In this document: positions 56,089 through 64,000 of the stretch, piece after piece
Layout: every line of letters begins with the position of its first letter
Numbering within the stretch: position 1 is the first letter of the stretch
From: Cellulomonas sp. URHD0024
GTDB lineage: Bacteria > Actinomycetota > Actinomycetes > Actinomycetales > Cellulomonadaceae
Length of the DNA: 64,000 nucleotides
Assembly: GCF_000426185.1 (NCBI RefSeq)
Contig: NZ_AUEW01000001.1
Span: 496,001-560,000, forward strand
Direction of reading: 5' to 3'
The notes under the pieces: model-generated
What the model saw: only the letters and a program-made list of their open reading frames with translations
What the model was told of the DNA's origin: nothing
Database searches by the model: none
Made by a program: the position numbers and the translations under genes

Positions 56089-56844
56089 TCAGTCGTCCTC
56101 GAGCTCCGCCATGACCTCGTCGGACGCGTCGAAGTTGGCGTACACGTTCTGCACGTCGTCGGAGTCCTCCAGCGCGTCGATCAAGCGGAGGATCTTGCGG
56201 GCGCCCTCGGCGTCCACCTCGATCTGCGTGGCCGGCCAGAACACGACGTCAGCCGAGTCGTACTCGATGCCTGCGTCCTGCAGAGCCGTGCGCACGGGTA
56301 CGAGATCCGTGGCCTCGGACAGCACCTCGAAGGCCTCGCCGAGGTCGTTGACCTCCTCGCCCCCCGCCTCCAGCACCGCCTCCATGACGGAGTCCTCGTC
56401 CGTGCCGTCCTTCGGGACGATGACGACGCCCTTGCGCGAGAACAGGTACGAGACCGAGCCGGGATCGGCCATCTGACCGCCGTTCCGGGTGAACGCGACC
56501 CGGACGTCCGAGGCGGCCCGGTTGCGGTTGTCCGTGAGGCACTCCACCAGCACGGCGATGCCACCGGCTCCGTAGCCCTCGTACATGATCGTCGTGTAGT
56601 CGGCGCCGCCGGCCTCCTGGCCGGACCCGCGCTTGACCGCACGGTTGATGTTGTCGATCGGGACCGAGTTCTTCTTGGCCTTCTGCACCGCGTCGAAGAG
56701 CGTCGGGTTGCCCGCGAGGTCACCCCCACCGGTGCGTGCCGCGACCTCGATGTTCTTGATCAGCTTGGCGAAGAGCTTGCTCCGCTTGGCGTCGACCACG
56801 GCCTTCTTGTGCTTGGTGGTGGCCCACTTGGAGTGACCCGACAT
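56089..56844 (-). CDS. YebC/PmpR family transcriptional or translational regulator
   Basis: A 251-aa three-domain protein of the YebC family, starting [37 protein letters not shown]. Members bind DNA as regulators, and some are reported to help ribosomes through proline-rich stretches. The target here is unknown. The ruvC-YebC-pdxT order is widely conserved. Confidence 0.95.
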   Translation of the reverse strand: MSGHSKWATTKHKKAVVDAKRSKLFAKLIKNIEVAARTGGGDLAGNPTLFDAVQKAKKNSVPIDNINRAVKRGSGQEAGGADYTTIMYEGYGAGGIAVLVECLTDNRNRAASDVRVAFTRNGGQMADPGSVSYLFSRKGVVIVPKDGTDEDSVMEAVLEAGGEEVNDLGEAFEVLSEATDLVPVRTALQDAGIEYDSADVVFWPATQIEVDAEGARKILRLIDALEDSDDVQNVYANFDASDEVMAELEDD

Positions 56845-56901
56845 CGCTTCAGCTACCCCTTCGTCTCCCGCGCACCCTCTGTGGCCGGCTCCGGCCGGTC
56901 G

Positions 56902-57501
56902 TCACAGGGTGTCGCGGACGATCTCTACGAACAGTTGGTGCACCCGGGTGTCTCCGGTGACCTCCGGATGGAACGAGGTCACGAGCAACGGACCCTGGCG
57001 GACGGCAACGATCCTACCGGCGGCGGGACCCGACTCGACGCGCGCCAGCACCGAGGCCGCAGGGCCCACCTCCTCGACCCACGGAGCGCGGATGAACACG
57101 CCGTGCACAGGCCCGTCGATGCCCTCGATGTCGAGGTCCGTCTCGAACGACTCGACCTGTCGGCCGAACGCGTTGCGCCGGACGGTGACGTCCACGCCAC
57201 CCAGGGTCTGCTGGCCCTCGATGCCGCCGAGAACGCGGTCGGCGAGCAGGATCATGCCCGCGCACGACCCGTAGGCCGGCATCCCCGCGCGCAGCCGGGT
57301 GCGGACCGGCTCGAACAGGTCGAACGCCCGAAGCAGCTTGTCCATGGTCGTGGACTCGCCGCCCGGCAGGACGAGCGCGTCCACGGCATCGAGCTCCCGC
57401 TCGCGGCGCACGGGCACGGCCGCCACCCCGACGGCGGTCAGGGCGTGCACGTGCTCGCGCACGTCTCCCTGCAGGGCGAGGACTCCGACGGTCACGGTCA
57501 C
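56902..57501 (-). CDS. pdxT: Pyridoxal 5'-phosphate synthase glutaminase subunit PdxT
   Basis: Releases ammonia from glutamine for PdxS. The 199-aa protein has the class I glutaminase triad: Cys in [11 protein letters not shown], and His and Glu in FHPEVT, with the LPGGESTTM loop. GTG 57501 (or 57495) is proposed because a TAAGAT -10 element ends eight bases upstream; the longer open frame has no start signal. The partner pdxS lies about 2.4 kb upstream on the same strand. Confidence 0.95.
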   Translation of the reverse strand: MTVTVGVLALQGDVREHVHALTAVGVAAVPVRRERELDAVDALVLPGGESTTMDKLLRAFDLFEPVRTRLRAGMPAYGSCAGMILLADRVLGGIEGQQTLGGVDVTVRRNAFGRQVESFETDLDIEGIDGPVHGVFIRAPWVEEVGPAASVLARVESGPAAGRIVAVRQGPLLVTSFHPEVTGDTRVHQLFVEIVRDTL

Positions 57502-57509
57502 AGCGCGCG

Positions 57510-57515
57510 ATCTTA
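57510..57515 (-). promoter_or_regulatory. -10 element for a leaderless pdxT mRNA
   Basis: TAAGAT on the minus strand, eight bases before the GTG start. With no Shine-Dalgarno sequence in between, the transcript should begin at or very near the start codon. Confidence 0.5.
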
Positions 57516-57630
57516 GTTCGCGAAGGCCACGTGCGACCGACGCGACCACCCACGGCCCTACGCTCGGTGTCGCGTACGGACGGCCCTGGCCGCCTGCCGG
57601 TCGAGACCGGCCTCGGGCTCGACCGCCCAC

Positions 57631-57702
57631 GGGCGGGGCCGTGGAGACCCGGCCCTCTCAGTCGCGCATGGGCGGGGGCCGCGAGACCCGGCCCTCTCAC
57701 TC
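57631..57702. repeat. Two tandem 33-nt hairpin-forming repeats after the small gene
   Basis: Copies at 57631-57663 and 57670-57702 share the core GAGACCCGGCCCTCTCA. Each holds GGGCCG/CGGCCC arms (hairpins 57636-57655 and 57676-57694). The second copy contains the stop codon of the small gene, so both may act as tandem terminators. Confidence 0.6.
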
Positions 57703-57960
57703 CTCGAAGCCCGCGTGCCCGGACCGACGGTGCGCCAGCAGGGCTTCCGCCTCCGCCTGCCGTGCGACGGCGTGGTCGATGAGCGCCTGATAGATCGAGA
57801 TGTTCTCGAGAAGCCCACACACGTCGAGGGAACGGGCGTCCTCGGTCTCGAGCTGCCAGACGAGACCGATCAGGCGCTCCGGGTCGTCGTTGATGCGCGG
57901 CAGCGCCGGCGGGGCTGGGAAGGCGGAGCGGGGTGTGGAGCCGTCGGGGTGGTTGCTCAT
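57697..57960 (-). CDS. Small protein of unknown function next to a LexA-box-like site
   Basis: An 87-aa protein with a Pro-rich N-terminus (about 22 residues), then a helical stretch (PERLIGLVWQLETEDARSLDVCGLLENISIYQALIDHAVARQAEAEALLAHRR). There is no signal peptide or TM helix. AGGAG six bases before ATG 57960 supports translation. A LexA-box-like site lies 35 bases upstream and overlaps its likely -10 element, so it may be SOS-induced. No family is recognised. Confidence 0.65.
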   Translation of the reverse strand: MSNHPDGSTPRSAFPAPPALPRINDDPERLIGLVWQLETEDARSLDVCGLLENISIYQALIDHAVARQAEAEALLAHRRSGHAGFEE

Positions 57961-57995
57961 CTAGATCTCCTGTGGTCGTTCCTGCACGAGTCGAC

Positions 57996-58011
57996 TCGAA
58001 CAACTGTACGA
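57996..58011. promoter_or_regulatory. LexA (SOS) box between the small gene and kynU
   Basis: TCGAAC-AACT-GTACGA on the plus strand, one mismatch from TCGAAC-N4-GTTCGA. On the minus strand it contains TACAGT, the likely -10 of the small gene. On the plus strand it lies just upstream of the kynU promoter region. Confidence 0.65.
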
Positions 58012-58034
58012 GCACGCACTGACATCGAGCGCCG

Positions 58035-58040
58035 TAGGCT
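58035..58040 (+). promoter_or_regulatory. -10 element for a leaderless kynU mRNA
   Basis: TAGGCT ends eight bases before the kynU GTG, and there is no Shine-Dalgarno sequence between. The spacing is the same as for pdxT. Confidence 0.4.
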
Positions 58041-58048
58041 CCAGCCCT

Positions 58049-59278
58049 GTGAACGACGATCTCGACCAGCGCGCCGCCTCCCTCGACACCGCGCACGCAG
58101 ACACCGACCTGCGGGCGCGGTTCGAGCTGCCGGAGGGCGTCGTCTATCTCGACGGCAACTCGCTCGGCGCCCTGCCCGTCGGTGTCGCGGACGCCGTCGC
58201 GTCCGTGATCCGCGGTCAGTGGGGCACCGACCTCATCGCCTCGTGGAACACCCACGGCTGGTGGGACGCGCCGACCCGGGTCGGCGACGCCGTCGGCCGG
58301 ATCGTCGGAGCGGCGCCAGGGCAGGTCGTCGTCGGGGACTCCACGAGCGTCCGCCTCCACCAGAGCCTGCACGCGGCCGCGGCCCTGCGCCCGGACTCGT
58401 CGGTCGTGGTCACGGAAGCAGATGGCTTCCCCACGGACCGGTACGTGATCGACGGCGTCGCCGACCAGGTCGGCTGGCGGGTGGTCCACGCGCGCGTCGA
58501 CGAGATCCCGGGCCTGCTCGACGACGACGTCGCCGCGGTCGTGCTGTCGCACGTCGACTACCGCACCGGCGAGCTGCGCGACCTGCCCGGCCTGACCGCG
58601 GCGACCCACTCGGTGGGGGCACTCGCCGTGTGGGACCTGTGCCACTCGGCAGGCGCGGTACCCGTCGATCTCGACACGCACGGCGTCGACCTGGCCGTCG
58701 GCTGCGGATACAAGTACCTCAACGGCGGCCCCGGTGCGCCGGCGTTCGGCTACGTGGCCCGACGGCACCAGGACACGTTCGTCAACGTCCTACCCGGCTG
58801 GAACGGTCATGCGGAGCCGTTCGACATGGCGACCGAGTACCGCGGCGCGCCCGGCATCTCTCGCGCGCGGATCGGAACTCCGCCCCTGCTCTCGCTCCTT
58901 GCGCTCGAGGCCGCGCTACGCGCCTTCGACGGCATCGACATCGGCGACGTCCGCGCACGATCGCTGTCGCTCACCGGGTTCCTTCGCGCCTGCATCGAGG
59001 CTCTCGTGCCCGGCGCTGCGTTCGCGTCCCCGAAGGACGACGCCGAGCGCGGATCCCAGGTCGGCGTCCATCATCCGGCCGCCTACGGCATCGTCCAGGC
59101 GCTCGCTGTCCGGGGCGTGGTCGGCGACTTCCGGACGCCCGACATCGTGCGGCTGGGCGTGGCGGCGCCCTACCTGACGCACGCCGACATGGTCACCGCG
59201 GCGCGTGCCCTGCGGGCCGTGCTGCTCGCCGAGGAGCAGCTCGACCCGGCCTGGGCGACGCGCCACACCGTGACCTGA
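58049..59278 (+). CDS. kynU: Kynureninase
   Basis: PLP enzyme that cleaves kynurenine to anthranilate and alanine. The 409-aa protein has YLDGNSLGALP near the N-terminus, the PLP-phosphate region GDSTSVRLHQ, WDLCHSAGAVPVDL and the Schiff-base lysine in GCGYKYLNGGPG. No tryptophan or indoleamine dioxygenase or kynurenine formamidase gene is present in the window, so the rest of the pathway must be elsewhere. It is monocistronic and divergent from the small SOS-box-associated gene. Confidence 0.93.
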   Translation: MNDDLDQRAASLDTAHADTDLRARFELPEGVVYLDGNSLGALPVGVADAVASVIRGQWGTDLIASWNTHGWWDAPTRVGDAVGRIVGAAPGQVVVGDSTSVRLHQSLHAAAALRPDSSVVVTEADGFPTDRYVIDGVADQVGWRVVHARVDEIPGLLDDDVAAVVLSHVDYRTGELRDLPGLTAATHSVGALAVWDLCHSAGAVPVDLDTHGVDLAVGCGYKYLNGGPGAPAFGYVARRHQDTFVNVLPGWNGHAEPFDMATEYRGAPGISRARIGTPPLLSLLALEAALRAFDGIDIGDVRARSLSLTGFLRACIEALVPGAAFASPKDDAERGSQVGVHHPAAYGIVQALAVRGVVGDFRTPDIVRLGVAAPYLTHADMVTAARALRAVLLAEEQLDPAWATRHTVT

Positions 59279-59291
59279 GCGGCCGGCGCCA

Positions 59292-59918
59292 CTACTCGCG
59301 CGCCAGCCCCAGGTGCTGGATGACCCCGTCCCAGACCGGCAGCAGGCCGCGGACCAAGGAGACCAGGCGGTCGGGGAAGACCTCGATGTCGACCTGGGCA
59401 AGGTCGTCGAGCGACCACCAACGCAGCTCGTCGATGACGTCCAGCTCGAGGTCGGTCCAGCCGGCGCTGTCAGGGACGAACGCGGCCGCGGGCACCCGCG
59501 CCAGGTAGAGCACCTCGTCCTGACGGCAGTGCTCCGCGTAGAAGTCGAAGATTGCCGAGCGGGTGAACACCGGTCCGACGAGGTCGTCGACACCCAGCGA
59601 GATCCCGGTCTCCTCGCGGACCTCCCGGATGGCTGCGGCCGCCGAGTCCTCGCCGTCGTCGATCCCACCGCCGACCGTGAACCACCAGCTGCGTTCGGGC
59701 TGGTCCACGTCGTGCCCCCGGATGAGGAGCACCCGGTCGAGCTCGTCGAGCAGGATCACCCGCGCGGCCTCGCGGAACAGCAGGCCGTCCGCGCCGCGCC
59801 GCCACTCCGGTCCGAGTCCGTGGACCGGACCTCCGCCGTCGGCGCTGGTGCGACCGGGGACGGCTGAGGCCGCGGACTCGTCGTCCGCGGCCTCGGCCGT
59901 CGTGTGGTCCTGTGTCAC
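59292..59918 (-). CDS. Nudix hydrolase
   Basis: A 208-aa protein with a complete Nudix box [23 protein letters not shown] (positions about 83-106), so it should hydrolyse a nucleoside diphosphate derivative; the substrate is unknown. The first about 45 residues look disordered. GTG 59918 overlaps the pdxS stop (GTGA), so it is co-translated with pdxS. In M. tuberculosis a Nudix gene also lies near pimA and pdxS. Confidence 0.88.
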   Translation of the reverse strand: MTQDHTTAEAADDESAASAVPGRTSADGGGPVHGLGPEWRRGADGLLFREAARVILLDELDRVLLIRGHDVDQPERSWWFTVGGGIDDGEDSAAAAIREVREETGISLGVDDLVGPVFTRSAIFDFYAEHCRQDEVLYLARVPAAAFVPDSAGWTDLELDVIDELRWWSLDDLAQVDIEVFPDRLVSLVRGLLPVWDGVIQHLGLARE

Positions 59919-60838
59919 CAGCCGCGCTCGGCCAGGCGGTGCGGCTCGGGGACGTCCTCGACATTGATACCGACCATGGCCTCGCCCAGCCCGCGGGACA
60001 CCTTGGCGATCACGTCGGGGTCGTCGAAGAACGTCGTCGCCTTGACGATCGCCGCGGCGCGCTCGGCCGGGTTGCCGGACTTGAAGATGCCCGATCCGAC
60101 GAACACACCCTCAGCGCCGAGCTGCATCATCATCGCGGCGTCTGCCGGGGTGGCGATGCCGCCGGCGGTGAAGAGCACCACGGGGAGCTTCCCGGCGAGT
60201 GCGACCTCCTTGACGAGGTCGAACGGCGCCTGCAGCTCCTTGGCAGCGACGAACAGCTCGTCCTCCGGCAGCGAGGTCAGCCGGCGGATCTGGTCGCGCA
60301 GCGTGCGCATGTGCGTCGTCGCGTTGGAGACGTCGCCCGTGCCCGCCTCACCCTTGGAGCGGATCATCGCCGCACCCTCGGTGATGCGGCGCAGGGCCTC
60401 GCCGAGGTTCGTCGCGCCGCACACGAAGGGGACGGTGAAGTTCCACTTGTCGATGTGGTGCGCGTAGTCGGCGGGCGTGAGCACCTCGGACTCGTCGACG
60501 TAGTCGACACCGAGCGACTGGAGCACCTGCGCCTCGACGAAGTGCCCGATGCGCGCCTTGGCCATCACGGGGATGGAGACGGCCTCGATGATCCCGTCGA
60601 TCAGGTCAGGGTCGCTCATGCGTGCGACGCCACCCTGAGCGCGGATGTCGGCCGGTACGCGCTCGAGCGCCATGACGGCGACAGCGCCGGCGTCCTCGGC
60701 GATCTTCGCCTGGTCCGCGGTGACGACGTCCATGATGACGCCGCCCTTGAGCATCTCGGCCATCCCGCGCTTCACACGGGCGGTGCCGATGACGCCGGCG
60801 TGCGTCGCGGTGGTGGGCTGGCTGTTCTCGCTGGTCAC
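59915..60838 (-). CDS. pdxS: Pyridoxal 5'-phosphate synthase lyase subunit PdxS
   Basis: Builds PLP from ribose 5-phosphate, glyceraldehyde 3-phosphate and ammonia supplied by PdxT. The 307-aa TIM barrel has [20 protein letters not shown], the lysine of [11 protein letters not shown] and the [12 protein letters not shown] and [18 protein letters not shown] phosphate-binding segments. GTG 60838 has GAGG six bases upstream; the longer frame to 61018 is unsupported. Confidence 0.97.
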   Translation of the reverse strand: MTSENSQPTTATHAGVIGTARVKRGMAEMLKGGVIMDVVTADQAKIAEDAGAVAVMALERVPADIRAQGGVARMSDPDLIDGIIEAVSIPVMAKARIGHFVEAQVLQSLGVDYVDESEVLTPADYAHHIDKWNFTVPFVCGATNLGEALRRITEGAAMIRSKGEAGTGDVSNATTHMRTLRDQIRRLTSLPEDELFVAAKELQAPFDLVKEVALAGKLPVVLFTAGGIATPADAAMMMQLGAEGVFVGSGIFKSGNPAERAAAIVKATTFFDDPDVIAKVSRGLGEAMVGINVEDVPEPHRLAERGW

Positions 60839-60957
60839 GTCGAGCCTCACAGATCGTGTACGGGTAGGTCGTAGACGGAATCGGGGCCGGTTTCCGCCGG
60901 CCACGATGGTCAATCGTAGACCGTGCGGCACGAGCGTCCGGGCCGCTGACGGGGCCG

Positions 60958-61647
60958 CTAGTGCCCCTCGGTGCCCGCGGCGGACCGACTGCCCGGACGG
61001 CCGAGGTTCTCGGGCCACGTGTCGTCGAGCTCGAGCGAGTGCGGGACGGGGGCGTGCCCGGCCAGTCGCATGAGCCGGGCGAACGGTGCGCTGCGCGCGT
61101 GGGCGGTCTGCGCCACCGCCTCGTTGTGGAAGCGACGCGCAAGCTGGACCCGGTACCAGGCGGAGGCGAGCGCGTCGGCGAGCTCGTCGCCGGTCGGGTC
61201 GGCTCGCAGGACGGCGACCTCGTCGGGGTCGTCGAGCACCTCACGCAGAGTTGCGGACAGCTCGCTCTCGATGCGCCCGCGGTCGACCGGCGCCGGTTGG
61301 CCGTGCGCCGGACCGCCGAGGGTCAGCGGCAGCGCGCCGCGGTCGGACTCGAGCAGCCGACGCAGGTCGGAAGGCAACGCCCCGACGTCGGTGGGATCGG
61401 GGCCGCCTGCGGACAACGCCGCCCAGGCGGCCTCACCGACGAGCACCGAGCTGACCGGGTCGAACAGGCCCGACGTGGCGAGCTCGGCCGCAACCGTCGC
61501 GCGCCGGACGAGCTGCGCATCGACGACGGCCTTCGACGAGGAGACCTTCCGGTGCAGCCGGTCGAGGCGCGATGCGGCGACCCAGACCCACCACAGACCC
61601 AGTCCGAGGACGATCGTGATGTAGACGGAGAGCTCCGACCAGCTCAT
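60958..61647 (-). CDS. LemA-like small membrane protein of unknown function
   Basis: A 229-aa protein with one N-terminal TM helix (about residues 6-25), a coiled-coil-like stretch ([31 protein letters not shown]) and a C-terminal segment [14 protein letters not shown] that resembles the end of the LemA domain (ARRFYNDAV). LemA similarity is suggestive only. Its start overlaps the pimA stop (ATGA), so it is coupled to the PIM genes. Confidence 0.6.
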   Translation of the reverse strand: MSWSELSVYITIVLGLGLWWVWVAASRLDRLHRKVSSSKAVVDAQLVRRATVAAELATSGLFDPVSSVLVGEAAWAALSAGGPDPTDVGALPSDLRRLLESDRGALPLTLGGPAHGQPAPVDRGRIESELSATLREVLDDPDEVAVLRADPTGDELADALASAWYRVQLARRFHNEAVAQTAHARSAPFARLMRLAGHAPVPHSLELDDTWPENLGRPGSRSAAGTEGH

Positions 61648-62858
61648 CGGGCCGCGCTCCGTCCGCGCAGCCGCGCACCGCGCTGCGACGACGGGTCCTC
61701 GCCCACCGGCTCGCGGCGGTCGGCAACGACCATCTCGTAGACGGTCAGCACCTGGTCGGTCACGACCGACCAGTCGTACTGCGGCACGGCTTCGCGAGCC
61801 CGCGCCGTCACGGAGGCGCGCAGCGCGGGATCCAGCAGGACGCGGATGAGCGTGCGCGCCAGGTCGTCGCTGTCGCCCGTCGTGAACAGCACCCCCGCCG
61901 CGCCGTCGTCCAGGACCCGTGAGAACGCACCCAGATCACTCGCGACGACGGCCGCGCCGGCGCTCATCGCCTCCACCAGGACGATCCCGAAGCTCTCGCC
62001 ACCGGTCTGCGGCGCGCAGTAGACGTCGACCGAGGAGAGCAGCTTGGCCTTCTCCTCGTCAGAGATGCCGCCGAGGAACTCGACCGCACCGGCGGCCTTC
62101 TCGCCGAGCAGCTCGCGAACCTCGTCGGGACCCGTCTCCCCACGACCGGCGACGAGGAACCGCGCACCGGGGATGGCGGCGAGCACCCGGGGAACGGCGT
62201 CGAGCAGCACCGGGAGTCCCTTTCGGGCCTCGTCGAGGCGCCCCAGGAACGCGATCGTCGGCGCCTCGGGAGTTCCGGTCCACCGGGCGTCGGGCTCGGC
62301 GTCGATGAAGCCCTGGGTGTAGACGCCGTTGGGGATCACCACGGCGTCGCCGCCCATGTGCTCGACCAGGGTGCGTCGGGCGTCCTCGGAGACGGCGATG
62401 CGCGCGGAGATCTTCTCCAGCGACTGGCGGACCAAGGGGTAGGCCATCTGGAGCGGCCGGGAGCGGATGAGCGCCGTGTGGAAGGTGGCGACGATCGGTC
62501 CGTCGGCGATCCAGAGCGCGAGCATCCCGAGGCTGGGCGTCACAGGCTCGTGCAGGTGGAGGACGTCGAACTCCCCTACCGCGAGCCACTTGCGCACCCG
62601 CGCCGCGGTGACGGGGCCGAAGGTCATGCGGGCGACGGCGCCGTTGTAGCGGACGGGGATCGCCCGGCCGGCCGCCGTCATGTAGTCGGGGATCTCGGTG
62701 TCGTCGTCGGCAGGGACGAGGACAGAGACGGTGTGGCCGCGGGCGATCAGGGCCTCGGCCAGGTCCCGCACGTGGAACTGCACCCCGCCGGGGACGTCGT
62801 AGGAGTACGGGCAGACGATGCCCACCCGGAGCGGCCGCACGTCGTCAGGCATGCTCAT
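61644..62858 (-). CDS. pimA: Phosphatidyl-myo-inositol mannosyltransferase PimA
   Basis: GT-B, GT4-family glycosyltransferase that adds the first mannose from GDP-mannose to phosphatidylinositol. The 404-aa protein has GIVCPYSYDVPGGVQFHVRDLAE, LHLHEPVTPSLG and the C-terminal EX7E-type motif (ESFGIVLVEAMSAGAAVVAS). ATG 62858 overlaps the acyltransferase stop (ATGA) and has GGAG eight bases upstream. pgsA-acyltransferase-pimA is the conserved PIM cluster of mycolic and related actinobacteria. Confidence 0.93.
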   Translation of the reverse strand: MSMPDDVRPLRVGIVCPYSYDVPGGVQFHVRDLAEALIARGHTVSVLVPADDDTEIPDYMTAAGRAIPVRYNGAVARMTFGPVTAARVRKWLAVGEFDVLHLHEPVTPSLGMLALWIADGPIVATFHTALIRSRPLQMAYPLVRQSLEKISARIAVSEDARRTLVEHMGGDAVVIPNGVYTQGFIDAEPDARWTGTPEAPTIAFLGRLDEARKGLPVLLDAVPRVLAAIPGARFLVAGRGETGPDEVRELLGEKAAGAVEFLGGISDEEKAKLLSSVDVYCAPQTGGESFGIVLVEAMSAGAAVVASDLGAFSRVLDDGAAGVLFTTGDSDDLARTLIRVLLDPALRASVTARAREAVPQYDWSVVTDQVLTVYEMVVADRREPVGEDPSSQRGARLRGRSAAR

Positions 62859-63817
62859 GCGGGTCGCTCCGCGCGCTCCAGCACGGCCGCGTAGCGCTCG
62901 GGATCGAGGTCCTCGACGAACAGCTTCTGGAGCATGTGCCAGTCCTGCGGGTACCGACGGATGCCCGCGCCCAGCTCGTCGACCCACGCCTGTGTGAGCA
63001 CGCGGACCTGGTCGGCACGCGGGATACCCGTCGGGACCGGGATCGGCTCGTGGAAGTCGACGACGATCCCCCACGGCGACCCCGCCGCCTTGCGTCGCGC
63101 TCCGGTGAGCCGCTCGTAGGAGATCACCGTGGTGACCAGCGGAGCACCCGTGGAGATCGCCAGTGCGGCGGGACCCGCCGCGAACCGCGCGCGCAGACCG
63201 AACAGGTCCGCCTCGACGCCGCTCGCGGTCAGGTCCCGGTCCGCGAGGAGCGGGATCAGGCCGGGGCCTCCGCGGGCCGCGCGCACCAGCCCACGAAAGA
63301 CGTCCCCCGAACCCGTGAGGGGGAAGATCGTGAGGCCGATGCTCTCGCGGAACGCGAGGAACTCCTGGAAGAGCTCCTCCGGCTCGAGCCGCTCGGCCAC
63401 CGTCGTGACGGGAGCGATCGCCCGGGTGGCCCAGGCCCCGGCGAGGTCCCAGTTGCCGACATGGCCGAGCGCCAGGACCACCGACCTCCCGCTCTCGGTG
63501 TAGGGCCGGAGGTTCTCCAGCCCGACTCCGCGGACACGGGCGTCGACCTGCGCGCTGCTCAGCGAGCCGAGCGTGAACGCCTCACCGAAGTACCGCATGT
63601 AGGAGCGCATCCCCGCCCGGCCCAGCCGGCGCAGGGTGCGCGCATCGAGGTCGGGGCGAGCGCGGGCCAGGTTCTTCTCGAGCTGCACGACGCCGCCCGT
63701 GCGCCGCAGCCAGGCGAGGTCGGCGACGACGGCGAACGCGCCGCGCAGCACGGGCCCGGGCACCTTTCCCGCGACCTTCCATCCGAACGCGTAGAGCCGC
63801 GCGACGTCGACCTTCAC
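62855..63817 (-). CDS. Phosphatidylinositol mannoside acyltransferase
   Basis: A 320-aa HtrB/LpxL-like acyltransferase; in M. tuberculosis the homologue between pgsA1 and pimA (Rv2611c, PatA) acylates the mannose of PIMs. The catalytic HxxxxD/E-type motif appears in ALGHVGNWDLAGAWATR, and the second motif region in PLLADRDLTASGVEADLFG. It overlaps both neighbours by four bases. Confidence 0.9.
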   Translation of the reverse strand: MKVDVARLYAFGWKVAGKVPGPVLRGAFAVVADLAWLRRTGGVVQLEKNLARARPDLDARTLRRLGRAGMRSYMRYFGEAFTLGSLSSAQVDARVRGVGLENLRPYTESGRSVVLALGHVGNWDLAGAWATRAIAPVTTVAERLEPEELFQEFLAFRESIGLTIFPLTGSGDVFRGLVRAARGGPGLIPLLADRDLTASGVEADLFGLRARFAAGPAALAISTGAPLVTTVISYERLTGARRKAAGSPWGIVVDFHEPIPVPTGIPRADQVRVLTQAWVDELGAGIRRYPQDWHMLQKLFVEDLDPERYAAVLERAERPA

Positions 63818-64000
63818 CGCGCGACTCCCGCCGCCTGTCGGTAGACCTTGCTCATCCGCTGCACGATCGTGACGGCGGACGCGACCGCCAGCAGCGCAAG
63901 GATGACTGTCAGGACCGCGGTCGGGGCACCGATGCCGACGGCGCCGGTGGCGACGAGGACAAGAAGGAGCCGGTCGGCCCGCTCCGCGATCCCGCCGGAG
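63814..64000 (-). CDS. pgsA: CDP-diacylglycerol-inositol phosphotransferase PgsA, C-terminal fragment (partial)
   Basis: The last 61 codons are visible; the gene continues past position 64000. The fragment starts GIAERADRLLLVLVATGAVGIGAPT and ends with a TM helix (about 20 residues) and a short basic tail. The CDP-alcohol phosphatidyltransferase motif (DGx2ARx8Gx3Dx3D) lies outside the window except perhaps the final aspartate (RADR). Context ahead of the PIM acyltransferase and pimA strongly supports pgsA. Confidence 0.82.
   Translation of the reverse strand, partial: SGGIAERADRLLLVLVATGAVGIGAPTAVLTVILALLAVASAVTIVQRMSKVYRQAAGVAR

Noticed and set aside
54511-57516. About 1000-codon plus-strand open frame across ruvA, ruvC, YebC and pdxT
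   Set aside because: Runs antisense to four well-supported genes; its translation has no domain features.
57014-58768. Long minus-strand open frame opposite kynU and upstream of pdxT
   Set aside because: Overlaps the recognised pdxT frame out of phase and is antisense to kynU.

Overview
The window is chromosomal DNA of a very G+C-rich Gram-positive actinobacterium, most likely a Cellulomonas-like member of the Micrococcales. The evidence is the near-universal G/C third codon positions, frequent GTG starts, short GTGA/ATGA stop-start overlaps, genes for phosphatidylinositol mannoside synthesis (pgsA-acyltransferase-pimA), the pdxS/pdxT route to vitamin B6, and a gene order that from memory resembles the block between about Rv2531c and Rv2612c of Mycobacterium tuberculosis. 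Species-level identity cannot be read from the sequence alone.

Layout, almost all on the minus strand. (1) 1-1745: start of pyrC, then pyrB and pyrR, with a PyrR-binding hairpin in the pyrR leader. (2) 1776-6984: an accessory segment with a PLP decarboxylase and a GPH-type transporter, divergent from a membrane GGDEF-EAL protein; a perfect inverted repeat lies between them. (3) 7031-12613: nusB, efp, a DUF559 (Vsr-like) nuclease-type gene bracketed by two related 45-nt palindromes, then aroQ-aroB-aroK-aroC. (4) 12699-25498: a complete type IV pilus island (pilB, pilT-pilC, pilA, three minor pilin-like genes, pilD, pilM-pilN-pilO) inside the aro cluster. Four of its transcription units start with the same sigma-28 (FliA/WhiG)-like promoter. 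(5) 25541-32396: aroE, mltG, ruvX, alaS, two small membrane proteins and rpsD. (6) 32397-33044: the only long stretch without a confident gene. (7) 33045-46989: rarA, an MMPL transporter, a GNAT protein, aspS, an unknown gene, a radical SAM protein with an SOS box, hisS, a metallo-beta-lactamase-fold hydrolase, a cyclophilin, a DUF349 protein and an orphan AbiEi-like gene. (8) 47021-57501: rel, apt, secF, secD, yajC, ruvB, ruvA, ruvC, a YebC regulator and pdxT. (9) 57697-64000: an SOS-box-associated small gene and kynureninase, a Nudix hydrolase, pdxS, a LemA-like membrane protein, pimA, the PIM acyltransferase and the 3' end of pgsA.

Most genes are core housekeeping: pyrimidine, shikimate and PLP synthesis, tRNA charging, Sec export, Holliday-junction processing, stringent response and PIM lipids. 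The biology most worth following is regulatory and accessory. The pilus island appears to be driven by a motility-type sigma factor, and its PilB carries an MshEN-like c-di-GMP-binding N-terminus; a GGDEF-EAL enzyme is encoded in the same window. Three LexA-box-like sites mark ruvA, the radical SAM gene, and a small unknown gene divergent from kynU. The palindrome-flanked DUF559 gene looks like an inserted cassette. No rRNA, tRNA, CRISPR array, insertion sequence or prophage was seen.
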